In this document: positions 1 to 8,587 of the stretch, one piece after another
Layout of the letters: every line of letters starts with the position of its first letter
Numbering within the stretch: position 1 is the first letter of the stretch
Source of the DNA: EX4572-165 sp002254885
GTDB taxonomy: Archaea; Thermoplasmatota; E2; DHVEG-1
Assembly: GCA_029939595.1 (NCBI GenBank)
Contig: JAOZSQ010000015.1
Span: 1 to 38,525 of the forward strand
Direction: 5' to 3'
Length of the DNA stretch: 38,525 nucleotides
Translations under genes and position numbers: made by a program
The notes under the pieces: model-generated
The model's database searches: none
What the model was told of the DNA's origin: nothing
What the model saw: the letters and a program-made list of their open reading frames with translations, nothing else

Positions 1-16
1 CTTGATCAATTACAGG

Positions 17-52
17 TTCATCATTCTCTTTATAAAAAATGGGAATAGTAAA
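17..52 (+). repeat. 36-nt direct repeat, copy 1
   Basis: This 36-nt stretch matches 1848-1883 at 33 of 36 positions, judged by eye. The frame open from the window's first base ends here with residues HHSLYKKWE and a TAG at 46-48. The second copy ends a transposase-like fragment with HHSLYEK. The sequence diverges right after the repeat. Copy 1 is probably the tail of another copy of the same degraded element, most of which lies left of the window. Confidence 0.6.
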
Positions 53-104
53 TCAATTCAAATATCATTATTTTGCGGTATGGATTATTAAAATTGATGT
101 TTAT

Positions 105-680
105 TTAAAAGAAGGGGGGTTCTGTATCATATGGCCTCCACCAACGATACACTTCTTTATTGTTGTTTTCATTAGATTCATTACACCAATTATATTCATC
201 AACAATACACTCAATGACTAGACCAATCTGGGCATTAAGAAAAGAATCCTGATTAGGTAGATTAAAGCCAGTGTGAGAATAACTTTCATTTGGTTCTAAT
301 GCGGCTTCTGGCGGAAAATTTTTACTTGTCGATTTTAGTACAAACAAAAGGTTTATATGTAAAAATTCTGCAATAAACCACGCTGTCCAATAGGGTAAAA
401 AACGCGTAAAATCAAAACCCAATCTTTTCATGAAACATCCTCCAAAGTCATAGACTGTGGTATTGATCCCCCAGCCATATGCGGTTGCTGTACCAATATT
501 TGTTATTGTATGCTTAAAATAGTATCTGTCATTAATTTCAACAACTTCAACTTTTCCTACTAGGTCTGGTTTTCCCTGTTCAATAGTTACCATATCATTA
601 GTTTCATTACTATTTACGATAGGTATGCTTGTCAGTATGAAAATGCATACGCAAATACAAGAAAGTTCTTTTTCCCTCAT
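105..680 (-). CDS. Secreted CARDB-like protein, function unknown
   Basis: The 191-aa product begins with a signal peptide: MREKE, then a hydrophobic stretch to about residue 24 (IPIVNS). The mature part starts with a segment like the CARDB/DUF11 beta-sandwich adhesion fold: PDLVGKVEVVEINDRY, then a TITNIGTATAYGW strand pair typical of 'extension of intervals between domains' modules. The C-terminal half is rich in aromatic residues and Cys (CIVDEYNWCNES) and matches nothing I recognise. No anchor segment is visible, so the protein is probably released or surface-bound through other proteins. It is transcribed away from the CARDB-like gene at 924. The fold assignment is by pattern only. Confidence 0.7.
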   Translation of the reverse strand: MREKELSCICVCIFILTSIPIVNSNETNDMVTIEQGKPDLVGKVEVVEINDRYYFKHTITNIGTATAYGWGINTTVYDFGGCFMKRLGFDFTRFLPYWTAWFIAEFLHINLLFVLKSTSKNFPPEAALEPNESYSHTGFNLPNQDSFLNAQIGLVIECIVDEYNWCNESNENNNKEVYRWWRPYDTEPPFF

Positions 681-753
681 GTTTTCATTTCAACCCCGCA
701 GTATATTCTATTAATTAGAATTAAATATATAATATATAAACATAATCAAAAAA

Positions 754-770
754 GTATATATATATATATA
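754..770. repeat. (TA)8 simple repeat in a divergent promoter region
   Basis: A run of eight TA units lies between the divergent genes at 680 and 924. It sits beside other TATA-like sequence (721-740). It could contain the TATA elements of one or both genes, and its length could vary by slippage. Confidence 0.6.
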
Positions 771-923
771 CCCACATTTTGACTCTTTAAGAATATAAAG
801 GGAGTGATATTACAAAAGGGAGCTGTAAAAAATAGAGGCAAAATAAAGTTAAAAAAATTTAGAAATTGAAAAATAAAAATAATAAAAAATGATTGATAAT
901 AATATAAAAGGAGATAGTTTATA

Positions 924-1445
924 ATGAAGAAAAAATTTTTATTAATAGGCATAATAGTATTGACCATTACCGGTCTTTTAGTAGCACCATCAACTGTATT
1001 TGGAGAATATAGCGATCCAGGTGATCCAGAATATCAGGATTGGGAGGAACATGATTCTAATGATGATGACCCTGATTATAATTTGGAAATTACAGAGATA
1101 CACGCTTCTTCAAATAATATAGATAGAGGAGAATTTTCAACAATTACCTTTGTAGTAAAAAATACAGGTTCTGAATACTCTCCAACATATTGGACTGAAC
1201 TTCATCCTAGAAGATTGATTGAAGATGAAGAGGAAATTATTGTGCCAATTGATTTGGAACCACACGGAAACCCGGACAGTAATAATCCTGGAGGGTTAGC
1301 TCCCGGTGAAGAAGATCCTGGTTGGCATGATTTTTTAGGAAAAGATCTTGGCAATTTTTTATGTACTGTTGTAGTTTACACACATGGAGAAAATGGACCA
1401 CAAATTGAAGCTTCAGACAGTGTAATAATACATGTTGGTGTTTAA
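924..1445 (+). CDS. Secreted acidic CARDB-like protein
   Basis: The 173-aa product has a clear signal peptide (MKKKF, a hydrophobic core to about residue 23, cleavage near STVFG/EYS). A very acidic linker follows (about residues 27-52, many D and E). Next comes a beta-sandwich-like domain with the CARDB hallmark 'ITEIHASSNNIDRGEFSTI' and 'VVKNTGS' at about 56-85. No transmembrane anchor follows. The start is set by AAAAGGAGATAG just upstream, with GGAG 9 nt before the ATG. It faces another CARDB-like secreted gene (105-680). The two probably share a divergent promoter, but their sequences are not close. Function is unknown; adhesion or substrate binding is a guess. Confidence 0.75.
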   Translation: MKKKFLLIGIIVLTITGLLVAPSTVFGEYSDPGDPEYQDWEEHDSNDDDPDYNLEITEIHASSNNIDRGEFSTITFVVKNTGSEYSPTYWTELHPRRLIEDEEEIIVPIDLEPHGNPDSNNPGGLAPGEEDPGWHDFLGKDLGNFLCTVVVYTHGENGPQIEASDSVIIHVGV

Positions 1446-1690
1446 TCAAAAACTCAATAAATAAACATAACTCTCTCAATCTTCATCTTTCTTTTCTTTA
1501 TGGATCTCTTAAAATCTGGTTTTAAATATTTAGGTCCCTAATATGGCATTTTAGTAAATTCCTAAACTCCCAAGAGATTAGGCATCAATAACTCAATCTT
1601 ACTTTTTTTGATTTCAAAAGTGCTCCAAGTAATTCATCATTTTTTTAAAAAATCATGAGCTATTAAATCATAATGTCTATATAGGCATTT

Positions 1691-1883
1691 ATGAGTTTTA
1701 TAAGACATAAAACATTTGGGAATCAAGAATCTGCTTATGATGTGTCTTCATATTGGGATTCAAAAAGGAAGAAACCTCGTCAGAAGCAGAAATATTTAGG
1801 CGTTCTTATTGATAAGGATAAGGGTATTTTTGAGATGAGAAGGAAGATTCATCATTCTCTTTATGAAAAATGAAAATAGTAAA
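1691..1883 (+). pseudogene. Transposase N-terminal fragment (IS1634/IS4-like)
   Basis: The 60-residue ORF starts MSFIRHKTFGNQESAYDV and continues with SYWDSKRKKPRQKQKYLGV, which resembles the first strands of archaeal IS1634/IS4-group transposases (a short basic domain with a 'Y-x-V-x-S-x-R-x-x-x-K-x-R-Q' run). The DDE catalytic domain is absent and the frame closes after HHSLYEK. A TGA stands where copy 1 at the window start has TGG, so this is a decayed remnant or a non-autonomous derivative. The last 36 nt are the second copy of the direct repeat at 17-52. No inverted terminal repeats were found. Confidence 0.55.
1848..1883 (+). repeat. 36-nt direct repeat, copy 2
   Basis: Second copy of the repeat at 17-52, differing at three positions. 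It contains the end of the transposase-like fragment. The copies lie about 1.83 kb apart in the same orientation and bracket the two CARDB-like secreted genes. Confidence 0.6.
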
Positions 1884-1897
1884 ACTTAGTTGAGATT

Positions 1898-2476
1898 TTA
1901 TTTTTTAGCTGTTTCACAGATTGATACAAAGTTTTTAAAGATGGTTTCTCCAAATTCTGTATGTTCGACCTCTGGGTGGAATTGAAGACCAAAAAATGGT
2001 TTATCTTTATGTTGAATGACCTGAATTTTACAGTCTTTACTTTCTGCATAACACTCAAAACTATCTGGAAGAACGGTTATTTCATCGTTATGTGATTCCC
2101 AGACAATGGAACGATCAGAAACATTGGATAGTAGAGGACATCCAGTTTTTATGATCTTTAATTCAACTTTTCCAAATTCAGGGATTTTTGAGGGTGCTGC
2201 ATCTCCACCAAAAAAACGGGCCATGTATTGGTGCCCGGCACAAATCCCAAGAATTGGGAAACTTGCTTTTTCAAGGTAACTTGAACAATTCCCTAGAGTT
2301 GTTTCAATTCCAATACGAGGCGCCCCACCAGAGAGAACAGCTCCATCAGCGTCTTCTATCTCAGAAAAAGATGTTGTGTTAGGGATGATTTTTGTTTCAA
2401 CATCAAGATATTTAAGTACTCGCCATTCACGATGTGTCCATTGACCACCATTGTCAATAACAATGATTTTGACCAT
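1898..2476 (-). CDS. guaAA: GMP synthase, glutamine amidotransferase subunit
   Basis: This is the glutaminase subunit of the archaeal two-subunit GMP synthase. It releases ammonia from glutamine for amination of XMP. The 192-aa product has the class I triad: Cys79 in GICAGHQ, and His167 and Glu169 in FHPEVEHTEFG. The start at 2476 (MVKIIVIDNGGQW) was preferred to a longer reading from 2536. It matches the family N-terminus and has GGGAGTG 7 nt upstream, inside the end of the preceding gene. It is the last gene of purE-guaAB-guaAA and lies 7 nt after guaAB. Confidence 0.96.
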   Translation of the reverse strand: MVKIIVIDNGGQWTHREWRVLKYLDVETKIIPNTTSFSEIEDADGAVLSGGAPRIGIETTLGNCSSYLEKASFPILGICAGHQYMARFFGGDAAPSKIPEFGKVELKIIKTGCPLLSNVSDRSIVWESHNDEITVLPDSFECYAESKDCKIQVIQHKDKPFFGLQFHPEVEHTEFGETIFKNFVSICETAKK

Positions 2477-2483
2477 GTTTTTT

Positions 2484-3431
2484 TCACTCCCATTCAACGG
2501 TTCCAGGTGGCTTGTGGGTGACATCATAGACAACACGATTTATTTTTTCACCAAGAGAGTTTGTGATACGAGTTGAAATTTTATCAATAACTGAATTTGG
2601 AATTTCACTATACATACAGGTCATTGCATCAATGCTTTGTACTGCACGAATTGCGATAACATCGCCATATGCTCGTTTATCGCCATGTACTCCGACTGAT
2701 TTAACTGGTAATAACACCGCAAAATATTGCCATGGAAGTTCCATTGATTCATTCTTTGATGCTTTTTCAATTTCATCCTCAACAATGAAACATGCTTCAC
2801 GGACTATTTCTGTTCGTTCCTGTGTTGCTTCACCAATGATTCGGATTGCAAGACCCGGTCCAGGGAAAGGTTGTCTCTCTGATACTGACATATTTAATGC
2901 TCGTGCAAGGATTCGAACCTCATCCTTGTAGAGATCACGAAGTGGCTCTATGAGTTTTAAATTCATATTTTCTGGAAGGCCACCTACATTATGATGTGAT
3001 TTTATCGTGTCACGAAGGTCATCACCTGACTCTATCCAATCTGGTGCAATTGTACCTTGGACAAGATATTCAATTTTCTCTTTTTTTGCAACCTTTTCAA
3101 ACAGTTCTATGAACAGGTTTCCGATGATCTTTCGTTTCTTTTCTGGATCAATGACTCCTTTTAACTTAGTAAAATATTGTTTACTTGCATCAATGAACTT
3201 AAAATTAAGTTCGAGATCTTTCATTAAATCTTTTACTTGTGCTGACTCGTTTTTTCTCATGAAACCTGTGTCAATATGCACTGCAATCAAATCGTTTCCA
3301 ATTGCTTTATGAACAAGTTCAGCGCAAACCGCACTGTCAACCCCTCCAGAAAAAGCAATTAGTGCTTTTCCTTTCACTGTTTTTTTGAGATGTTCAACGT
3401 TTTCTTTGATAAATTGTTCTGCTTTAAACAT
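2484..3431 (-). CDS. guaAB: GMP synthase, ATP-pyrophosphatase subunit
   Basis: The 315-aa catalytic subunit activates XMP with ATP and aminates it to GMP. It has the N-type ATP-pyrophosphatase P-loop SGGVDS at residues 28-33, the RQPFPGPGLAIRIIGE segment of the family, and the characteristic C-terminus TxKPPGTVEWE, which forms part of the dimerisation/XMP-binding domain. Length is normal for the stand-alone archaeal subunit; in bacteria the two domains are fused. GAGGT precedes the ATG at a good distance and overlaps the end of purE. Confidence 0.97.
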   Translation of the reverse strand: MFKAEQFIKENVEHLKKTVKGKALIAFSGGVDSAVCAELVHKAIGNDLIAVHIDTGFMRKNESAQVKDLMKDLELNFKFIDASKQYFTKLKGVIDPEKKRKIIGNLFIELFEKVAKKEKIEYLVQGTIAPDWIESGDDLRDTIKSHHNVGGLPENMNLKLIEPLRDLYKDEVRILARALNMSVSERQPFPGPGLAIRIIGEATQERTEIVREACFIVEDEIEKASKNESMELPWQYFAVLLPVKSVGVHGDKRAYGDVIAIRAVQSIDAMTCMYSEIPNSVIDKISTRITNSLGEKINRVVYDVTHKPPGTVEWE

Positions 3432-3437
3432 AAAACC

Positions 3438-3887
3438 TCATTTCATTGCAACAGCTTTTTTCTTCATTTCTTTTCGGTAGTCTTGTAGTTCTTTCTGTAT
3501 TGTTTTATCCTGTATTCCTAGGATTTCTAGTGCGAGTAATGCTGCATTATCTCCTCTGTCAAGTCCAACTGCTGCAACAGGTACACCTGGCGGCATTTGA
3601 ACAATGGACAATATTGAATCTAGATTTATTTTTCCACTCACTGGCACGCCTATTACTGGTTTGATTGTATGAGCTGCAATACTTCCGGGAAGGGCTGCTG
3701 CAAGTCCTGCAACACCGATGAATACATCTGCATCATTTTCCTCAACTGTTTTTTTAACAACTTCGGGTGTTCTATGTGCTGATGCTACTGCGATGTTATA
3801 GCTTACTGAGAATTGTTTTAGGATTTTTTCTGCTTTTTCTGCGACATGCATATCTGATTTTGAACCAAGAATTATTTGAATTTTCAT
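3438..3887 (-). CDS. purE: N5-CAIR mutase (AIR carboxylase family), PurE
   Basis: This 149-aa protein carries out the carboxylation step of purine synthesis that yields CAIR. The family motifs GSKSDM (8-13) and SAHRTP (about 36-41), and the block GVAGLAAALPGSIAAHT, are clear. The pattern LPGxxAAxTxxPVxGVPV resembles class I PurE (N5-CAIR mutase) more than the animal-type class II carboxylase. No purK is in the window, so the true substrate is open. First gene of the operon with guaAB and guaAA; spacing to guaAB is 6 nt. Confidence 0.95.
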   Translation of the reverse strand: MKIQIILGSKSDMHVAEKAEKILKQFSVSYNIAVASAHRTPEVVKKTVEENDADVFIGVAGLAAALPGSIAAHTIKPVIGVPVSGKINLDSILSIVQMPPGVPVAAVGLDRGDNAALLALEILGIQDKTIQKELQDYRKEMKKKAVAMK

Positions 3888-4097
3888 AAGACCTCATCAT
3901 GCAGGTATTATTCTTTCTTTGTTAATAGTTTCGACGAAATAGGAATTAATATATTGTTCATCATAATATTTTCTTGAGATGTAATAATAAAGATATCTTT
4001 CCCTTTTTTTCTGCTTTGATATTTTGGTTTTATAGTTAAGACATAGTTCAAATTATTTAATATTTATTGCAGTGAAAACAATACAATATCAATAATA

Positions 4098-4146
4098 ATT
4101 GCAGTAACTACAACATATGAAAAAATATTAATATAGTTACTGCAAT
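4098..4146. promoter_or_regulatory. Perfect 13-bp inverted repeat upstream of an AAA ATPase gene
   Basis: ATTGCAGTAACTA (4098-4110) and its exact reverse complement TAGTTACTGCAAT (4134-4146) are separated by 23 nt of A/T-rich sequence holding a TATA-like AAATATTAATA. The right arm ends 10 nt before the start codon at 4157. A partial third copy, ATTGCAGT, lies at 4066-4073. The layout suits a dimeric repressor, or autoregulation, clamping the TATA box. Formation of an RNA hairpin is the alternative. Confidence 0.6.
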
Positions 4147-4156
4147 ACCTAAGTAT

Positions 4157-5425
4157 ATGGATAAGCAAGATATTATAGAAGAACTCAGACTGCAAAACCC
4201 ATGGTGGTCAACAGAAAAAATATCTTTACCAGACCATATAATTATAAGAGATTTAACTGAAAAAATTAACAATGAATTAACTGAAAACAAAGTAACATGC
4301 ATTACAGGTCTTAGAAGAGTTGGAAAGACCACTCTCTTAAAATTAACAATCAAAGAGTTATTACAACATAAAGAAGCAAAACGATTATGCTACTTTTCAT
4401 TTGATCTATCGGAAGATATCACACCCAGAGAACTCATAAAAATATATTCAGAAGAAATATTAAAAGAAGCATATTCTAACTATAAACAGACCGTTTTTTT
4501 CTTTTTTGACGAAATACAGAAAGTGAAGAACTGGGGAAATCAAATCAAGTCATTACAGGACAGAGAACTAAACATAAAATTCATTATAACTGGATCTTCT
4601 TCTTTGAATCTTACCAAAGGAGCAGGGGAAAGCCTGGCTGGCCGTGTCTTCTTCCATAGGTTACAACCCTTCTGTTTTAGAGAATATCTTCAATATAACA
4701 AAATTAAGACACCTAATATTTCCTTAAAAGATATAAGATATGTTGAGGACGCATCAAGCTACCGAATCCAATTCAATGAATATATGCAAAATGGCGGTTT
4801 ACCAGAATTATATGATGGTTTCTCAAATGAACATCTTAAACAAATGTTAGACCTTGTGTTTTTCAGAGATATAGTCGATATGTTCATTGTGAAAAAAACC
4901 GATGTTCTCAAAGGACTTTTCCATCATATAACACAAAATTCAGGTCAACTCATTAATTATTCGAATCTAGCAGACACGTTAAATACACAATATAGAACGA
5001 TAAAGGATTATGTTTCATATCTTCAAGATTCATTTTTAGTGATGAAAAGCACCCCTTTTGAAAAAAATTATTTAAAAACAATCAGGAAAAACCCAAAGAT
5101 GTATGTTTCAGATCATGCATATATGAGGCTGTGGAATGCAAAAGAAGGATTAAAAGCACAAACCATCGCGTTTAACCATTTAAAAAGACTAGAAACACCA
5201 TATTTTTTAAAACATCCAAAAATAGATATCATTCTTCCAAAGAGAAAATTAGCATTTGAAATAAAATACACCGATAACCCTTCAAAGAAAGATGCACAGA
5301 ATTTAACAAAAGCACCTAATGACTATACGCTATATTTGATTACAAAAGACATCTATGATGAATTTGAAATTCAAGGGAGAACGGTTTATCTACTACCTCT
5401 CTGGTTATTAATGCTTGCAGTTTAA
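4157..5425 (+). CDS. AAA-family ATPase with DUF4143-type C-terminal domain
   Basis: The 422-aa protein has a Walker A motif GLRRVGKTT (51-59), a Walker B FFFFDEIQKV (114-123) and a sensor-1-like IITGSSSLNL (about 142-151). These define the AAA_14 ATPase domain. The second half, with REYLQY, the GGLPE motif (about 210-217) and a PD-(D/E)xK-like tail (KLAFEIKYTD near residues 370-380), is the DUF4143 arrangement. Such proteins are common in archaea and their role is unknown; DNA-related or toxin-antitoxin-like roles have been guessed. It is a single gene between unrelated operons, preceded by the inverted repeat at 4098-4146, which suggests tight self-control. No Shine-Dalgarno is visible. Confidence 0.9.
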   Translation: MDKQDIIEELRLQNPWWSTEKISLPDHIIIRDLTEKINNELTENKVTCITGLRRVGKTTLLKLTIKELLQHKEAKRLCYFSFDLSEDITPRELIKIYSEEILKEAYSNYKQTVFFFFDEIQKVKNWGNQIKSLQDRELNIKFIITGSSSLNLTKGAGESLAGRVFFHRLQPFCFREYLQYNKIKTPNISLKDIRYVEDASSYRIQFNEYMQNGGLPELYDGFSNEHLKQMLDLVFFRDIVDMFIVKKTDVLKGLFHHITQNSGQLINYSNLADTLNTQYRTIKDYVSYLQDSFLVMKSTPFEKNYLKTIRKNPKMYVSDHAYMRLWNAKEGLKAQTIAFNHLKRLETPYFLKHPKIDIILPKRKLAFEIKYTDNPSKKDAQNLTKAPNDYTLYLITKDIYDEFEIQGRTVYLLPLWLLMLAV

Positions 5426-5594
5426 TTAAATCATGCAGATAGAACGGATGCTTTATTATTGATTGATCTAGGGATTTTTTATAGTTATGAAAGATTATTT
5501 AGTGTTAATACAATTTCGTTCATATTCTGAGAAATACAATCAAATCTGTTAAATATATGATTCTCTTTCGTCTGAAAGGCACTGATGAGGACTT

Positions 5595-7631
5595 ATGAAA
5601 CTGGTAATTTGTGAAAAAAATATTGCAGCACGCAAAATTTCAGCGATTCTTTCCGATGGTAAATCAAAGCAGAAAAATGTTGGAACCATTCCTGTTTATG
5701 AGTTTGAGCAAGATGGAGAACCCTGGAAAATTATTGGTTTAAAAGGACATATTTTAAATACGGATTATCCAAAAGCATACAATGTCTGGTGGAATATTGC
5801 TCCTAGAAAACTTATTGATATTCCTCCTGAGAAAAAGATAAGTGAGAGAGGAATTGCAAAGGCATTACAGTCTCTTGTTGAAAAAAACCCTTTTGTTATT
5901 GTTGCAACTGACTTTGACCGTGAAGGAGAACTTATTGGTGTTGAAGTTATTGAATATTTAAAGAAAAAGAATAAATTTTCAGATATAAAACGAGCAAAGT
6001 TCAGTGCATTCACTAAGACGGAAATATTTGATGCTTTTAATAACTTCACAGAGCTTGATTATAATCTTTCATCTGCAGGGGAATCCCGGCAACTCATTGA
6101 TCTTATATGGGGTGTTGTTCTCACTAGGTTTATTTCACTTACTGCAAATAAAACAGGTAAGGAATATCTCTCCATTGGACGGGTTCAATCGCCAACTCTT
6201 GCATTACTAGTTCAAAAGGAAAAAGAGATCCTTGCGTTTAAATCTAAACCTTTTTGGACGCTTACTGCTCAGCTGCATAAAGAACTTCTTTTTGATGCAA
6301 AACATGAAAAAGATAAGTTTTGGGATAAAAAAGAAGTAACTGATATCTATGAACGAATCTCAGATGCATCTGACGCGGTTGTAAAGAATGTAAAAAAAGT
6401 ACAAAACAAGGAAATACCACCTCCTCCTTTTAGTACTACAACATTTCTGCAAGCAGCATCGTATCTTAAAATTTCTGCAACACAGGCAATGAAGTTAGCA
6501 GAAGAGCTGTATATGGATGGAGCTGTGTCTTACCCTCGTACTGATAATACGGTATACCCAAAATCCCTTGATATCCATGAAATATTACAAAAACTGAAGA
6601 AATCATCATTTAAAGATGATGTTGAAACTGTTCTGAATCATAAAAGAAACAATCCTGTAAGGGGGAAAAAGCAAACAACGGATCATCCGCCGATTCATCC
6701 TGTGTCAGTTCCAAACATAGAACTTGTTGGCCCGAAGAAAAAAGTCTATGAATTGATTGTACGCAGGTTTCTTGCTACTCTTACGGAGGATGCGATTTCT
6801 GAAACAATTCATGTTTCCTTTGACATTGAGAAAGAAGTTTTCAAAACGAGGGGTTATCGTTTAATTGAGCCTAATTGGAAAGCGGTTTACCCATATATTA
6901 TGTCAAAAGAAACACTGCTGCCACCTTTAAACAAAAATGAACAGATAAACATAAAAAAAATCAAGATGAAAGAGGATGAAACAAAGCCCCCTAAACGTTA
7001 TTCACAAGGCTCTCTAATCTCAAAGATGGAACAGTTATCACTTGGAACTAAATCCACTAGGCATGAAATAATAAATAAGCTCTTTCAGCGAAAATATATT
7101 ACACTTTCACCTCTTGGTCCAACACCTCTTGCAATTGCAGTGATTGACTCTATGAATGACTGTGATGTTGTAAAATCTAAAATGACTGCTGAACTGGAAA
7201 AAGACATGGATCTGATTGCAGAAGGCAAGAAAACCCTTGAAGAAACCGTTAAAGAATCACGAATTATGCTTACAAAAGTGATGGATGAGCTGGAAAAGGA
7301 TAAGCAAACTATTAAAGAAAACATTAAGAAGGCAGACGATAAACAAAACATGATTGGTATCTGTCCATTATGTGGAAAAAACCTTCTTATTCGTAAATCA
7401 CGGAGAGGAAAAAGATTTGTTGGATGTCAAGGATATCCATCATGTAAAAACACCTATCCACTTCCTCAAAGAGGAGTTATAAAAAAGTTAGATGAAACCT
7501 GTGAGGTTTGTAAGGCACCTATTGTTGAGGTACTTACAAAAGGAAAAAAACCATGGAGAATCTGTATTAATATGGATTGTCCAACATCAAAAACAAATGA
7601 AAAGAAAGAGGATAAAGAACAAAAGGATTAA
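5595..7631 (+). CDS. topA: DNA topoisomerase I (type IA)
   Basis: This 678-aa type IA topoisomerase relaxes negative supercoils by single-strand cutting. A Toprim domain comes first (catalytic Glu7 in VICEKN, DFDRE at 106-110). The cleavage domain has the active tyrosine Tyr313 in VSYPRTDN. At the C-terminus are two cysteine clusters: CPLCG...GCQGYPSCK (about 594-626), a topoisomerase C4 zinc finger, and CEVCK...CINMDC (about 641-663). No reverse-gyrase helicase part is attached. GAGG lies upstream of the ATG. The end overlaps the convergent mtnA stop in a shared TTAA. Confidence 0.96.
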   Translation: MKLVICEKNIAARKISAILSDGKSKQKNVGTIPVYEFEQDGEPWKIIGLKGHILNTDYPKAYNVWWNIAPRKLIDIPPEKKISERGIAKALQSLVEKNPFVIVATDFDREGELIGVEVIEYLKKKNKFSDIKRAKFSAFTKTEIFDAFNNFTELDYNLSSAGESRQLIDLIWGVVLTRFISLTANKTGKEYLSIGRVQSPTLALLVQKEKEILAFKSKPFWTLTAQLHKELLFDAKHEKDKFWDKKEVTDIYERISDASDAVVKNVKKVQNKEIPPPPFSTTTFLQAASYLKISATQAMKLAEELYMDGAVSYPRTDNTVYPKSLDIHEILQKLKKSSFKDDVETVLNHKRNNPVRGKKQTTDHPPIHPVSVPNIELVGPKKKVYELIVRRFLATLTEDAISETIHVSFDIEKEVFKTRGYRLIEPNWKAVYPYIMSKETLLPPLNKNEQINIKKIKMKEDETKPPKRYSQGSLISKMEQLSLGTKSTRHEIINKLFQRKYITLSPLGPTPLAIAVIDSMNDCDVVKSKMTAELEKDMDLIAEGKKTLEETVKESRIMLTKVMDELEKDKQTIKENIKKADDKQNMIGICPLCGKNLLIRKSRRGKRFVGCQGYPSCKNTYPLPQRGVIKKLDETCEVCKAPIVEVLTKGKKPWRICINMDCPTSKTNEKKEDKEQKD

Positions 7632-8581
7632 ATCGTTTTAACTCCATCTTCTGTGATATATCCCTTTACATATTTTTTTGGTGTGACATCAAATGCAGGG
7701 TTTTTCACGGGAACTTGTTCTTTCATAAACGTGCAGTTATTATATGTTTTCAGCTCAGAGCTAGAACGCTGTTCAATAACAATTTCGTCACCTGTTTCAA
7801 TACTATTATCAAAGGTACTAACAGGTGCTGCAACATAAAAAGGAATATTGTTTTCTTTTGCAAGAACTGCTTTTTCATAGGTTCCAATTTTGTTTGCAAA
7901 ATCGCCATTTTTTGCAATACGGTCAGCACCAGTTATGACCATGTCAATGTCACCGTTTTTCATATAGTATCCCGCGGCATTATCTGCAATGACTGCATGA
8001 GGAATTTCTTCTTGACTTAGTTCCCAGGATGTAAGAAGTCCTTGCAGCCGTGGACGGGTCTCATCAGCATAGATAAAAATATTTTTTCCACTTTTTTTTG
8101 CAATACGAAATGGTGCAAGCGCGGTTCCATAATCAACTGTTGCAAGTGCGCCTGCATTACAGTGTGTGAGAATATTCATTTTGTCTTTAATTAATGTATT
8201 TCCATGTTCTCCGATTCTTCTGCATCGATCAATAATGTCTTCAACATAATCATCTGCAGCAACAATTAGATCTTTTCCCATTTTAGATGATTTCAACATG
8301 TAATCAATGGCATAAAACAAGTCATAAGCAGTTGGACGTGTTTTTCGTAGTTGTTCAGCTGTTTTTTCGATTTCTTTTTGTCCTAGAACCATTCCATATA
8401 CTGCTGCTGCACCTATTGCGGGTGCACCTCTTATGACCATGGTTTTTATCGCGTAATCAACATCATCAACGGTTTTTGCAGTAAAAACCTCAAGAGTATT
8501 AGGTAGTTTTCGTTGATCATACATATAAAGAATATTATCTTCAAACCATAACGCTTTCTTATCTTTTCCTTGTATTTTCAT
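7628..8581 (-). CDS. mtnA: S-methyl-5-thioribose-1-phosphate isomerase (MtnA / aIF2B-like)
   Basis: The 317-aa product converts methylthioribose-1-phosphate to the ribulose form in methionine salvage. Related enzymes also act on 5-deoxyribose-1-phosphate. Family landmarks are IRGAPAIG (50-57), the catalytic Cys141 in THCNAGALAT, DETRPRLQG (173-181), catalytic Asp220 in GADRI and NPAFDVTP near the C-terminus. The CNAG block argues for MtnA over the related ribose-1,5-bisphosphate isomerase or true eIF2B subunits. GTGAG precedes the ATG. The gene lies 6 nt after an aldolase-like gene, which suggests one transcript and related substrates. Confidence 0.9.
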   Translation of the reverse strand: MKIQGKDKKALWFEDNILYMYDQRKLPNTLEVFTAKTVDDVDYAIKTMVIRGAPAIGAAAVYGMVLGQKEIEKTAEQLRKTRPTAYDLFYAIDYMLKSSKMGKDLIVAADDYVEDIIDRCRRIGEHGNTLIKDKMNILTHCNAGALATVDYGTALAPFRIAKKSGKNIFIYADETRPRLQGLLTSWELSQEEIPHAVIADNAAGYYMKNGDIDMVITGADRIAKNGDFANKIGTYEKAVLAKENNIPFYVAAPVSTFDNSIETGDEIVIEQRSSSELKTYNNCTFMKEQVPVKNPAFDVTPKKYVKGYITEDGVKTI

Positions 8582-8587
8582 GGATTC

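Noticed and set aside
5583..5605. CTGATGAGGAC...GAAAC resembles the core of a hammerhead ribozyme just at the topA start.
   Set aside because: The nucleotides between the two core parts do not form stem II and no flanking stems I or III are found. The GATGAGGACTT stretch is better read as the ribosome site of topA.
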